Shown one piece after another: positions 5,434 to 6,240 of a stretch of 6,240 nt of DNA (positions are counted from its first letter, which is position 1; each line of letters begins with the position of its first letter). Under the pieces are notes generated by a model that saw only the letters and a program-made list of their open reading frames with translations, had not been told where the DNA came from and made no database searches. Position numbers and translations under genes: made by a program. This DNA comes from Lautropia sp. (GTDB lineage Bacteria; Pseudomonadota; Gammaproteobacteria; Burkholderiales; Burkholderiaceae_E). The stretch lies in the NCBI GenBank assembly GCA_013813615.1, contig JACCRJ010000240.1:1-6240 (forward strand). Direction: 5' to 3'.

Positions 5434-6240
5434 CAGGATCAACCGAGGCAAACCGAGCGTCAGGATCGGCAGGTAGGTGACCGCCGCCAGCGTGATGAGC
5501 AGTACCGCGAGAAACGGCAGCGACTGGCGGATGACCTTCTGCGGCGGCTCGTTGGCTACGTTCGCCATCAGGTAGATCAGATAGCCCACCGGCGGCGTGC
5601 AGAGGCCGATCATCAGGTTGATCACGATGACCACGCCGAAGTGGATCGGATCCAGTCCGAGGCCGGTGGCAGCGGGCATCAGGATCGGCACGAAGACGAT
5701 CAACGCCGCGAGCGGGTCCATGAACATCCCGACGATCAGGAAGAAGATGTTGATGACCGTGAGGAACACCCAGGGATCGTCGGTCATCCGGAAAATGAGC
5801 TCGGCGGCCTGCTTGTTGATCTGGAGATCCGCCACCAGCCACCCCATCAGCCCCGAAGCCCCGACGATCAGCATCACCGCCGCGGTCCCACGGGCCGCTG
5901 TCACCAGCGCACCCGCAAGGTCGCGCCAGCCCAGTTGCCGGTAGACCAGAACCGCGATCGCGATGCACCAGACGCAGGCGATGGCGCCCGCCTCCGTCAC
6001 CGTGAAGACGCCACCGAGGATGCCGCCCAGGATGATCACCGGGGTTGCCAACGCGGCAAACGCCGCCACGAACGCAGTCAGGACGGCGCCGAAGCCGCCC
6101 CACCGACCGAACGGATAGCCCCGCCCGCGGCTGATGACGTAGACCACCCCCAGCAGCAGCAGACCCATCAGCAACCCGGGCACGACGCCCGCGACGAACA
6201 TGCGCCCAACCGACACTTCGACCAGGATCGCGTAGATCAC
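5425..6240 (-). CDS. dctM: TRAP transporter large permease subunit (DctM family), 5'-truncated by the window
   Basis: This is the membrane permease subunit of a tripartite ATP-independent periplasmic transporter, which uses an ion gradient and a periplasmic binding protein to import carboxylates or related solutes. The 271 visible residues are strongly hydrophobic, with about seven or eight membrane segments or hairpins (for example 16-36, 51-78, 84-100, 157-175 and 242-264). Family motifs are VTEAGAIA (81-88), GMFMDPLAALIVFVPILMP (171-189), GLDPIHFG (195-202) and IGLCTPPVG (211-219). The frame is still open at 6240: the codon there is GTG within VIYAILVEVSVG, an internal stretch of the family, so roughly the first 150-160 residues of a usual 425-430 are outside. 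The C-terminus (LPRLILGG) is complete. The small permease and the binding protein would be expected upstream, beyond the right edge. The substrate cannot be read from this subunit. Confidence 0.93.
   Translation of the reverse strand: MIYAILVEVSVGRMFVAGVVPGLLMGLLLLGVVYVISRGRGYPFGRWGGFGAVLTAFVAAFAALATPVIILGGILGGVFTVTEAGAIACVWCIAIAVLVYRQLGWRDLAGALVTAARGTAAVMLIVGASGLMGWLVADLQINKQAAELIFRMTDDPWVFLTVINIFFLIVGMFMDPLAALIVFVPILMPAATGLGLDPIHFGVVIVINLMIGLCTPPVGYLIYLMANVANEPPQKVIRQSLPFLAVLLITLAAVTYLPILTLGLPRLILGG

Noticed and set aside
5123..6103. Long minus-strand frame of 326 codons crossing both the CnbZ-like and TRAP genes
   Set aside because: It is a shifted-frame shadow: Gly/Arg/Pro/His-rich, no domain, and it overlaps two well-supported genes.

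Overview
The window is GC-rich bacterial DNA, and its gene families fit a proteobacterium (Pseudomonadota). The evidence is a CheB/CheR-type chemoreceptor-kinase fusion, a PmtA-type phospholipid methyltransferase, a TRAP large permease and a CnbZ-like protein. The sequence does not fix the class or genus. No RNA gene, CRISPR array, insertion sequence or phage module is visible.

Layout. (1) Positions 2-2764 (+) hold the 3' part of a very large signalling gene. The reading frame is open at the left edge, and its first residues are the end of a CheR methyltransferase domain. PAS domains, a long coiled coil, a histidine-kinase-like core and a C-terminal receiver domain follow. The ATP-binding motifs look intact, but Ser occupies the place of the phosphoacceptor His in the H-box. 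(2) Positions 2897-3124 (-) hold a small, helical, unrecognised protein that converges on the kinase gene. (3) Positions 3125-3527 are about 400 bases of non-coding DNA with two strong potential hairpins and an AT-rich pocket. (4) Positions 3528-4280 (+) encode a PmtA-like SAM-dependent methyltransferase with a textbook ribosome binding site. (5) Positions 4336-4565 (-) appear to be a small gene broken by a one-base loss in a G5 run; adding one G restores a 76-residue reading frame. (6) Positions 4592-5377 (+) encode a RidA-like protein resembling the 2-amino-(5-chloro)muconate deaminase CnbZ. (7) Positions 5425-6240 (-) hold the 3' part of a TRAP transporter large membrane subunit (DctM type), cut by the right edge.

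The genes alternate in strand, so the window has no multi-gene operon. Each of the three convergent junctions carries a potential hairpin. The genes do not form one obvious pathway: signalling, phospholipid methylation, a possible deaminase of aromatic or amino-acid catabolism, and carboxylate uptake sit side by side. The deaminase-like gene and the TRAP permease could serve related catabolism, but they are convergent, so shared transcription is not indicated. The points most worth a second look are the missing H-box histidine and the frameshifted small gene.
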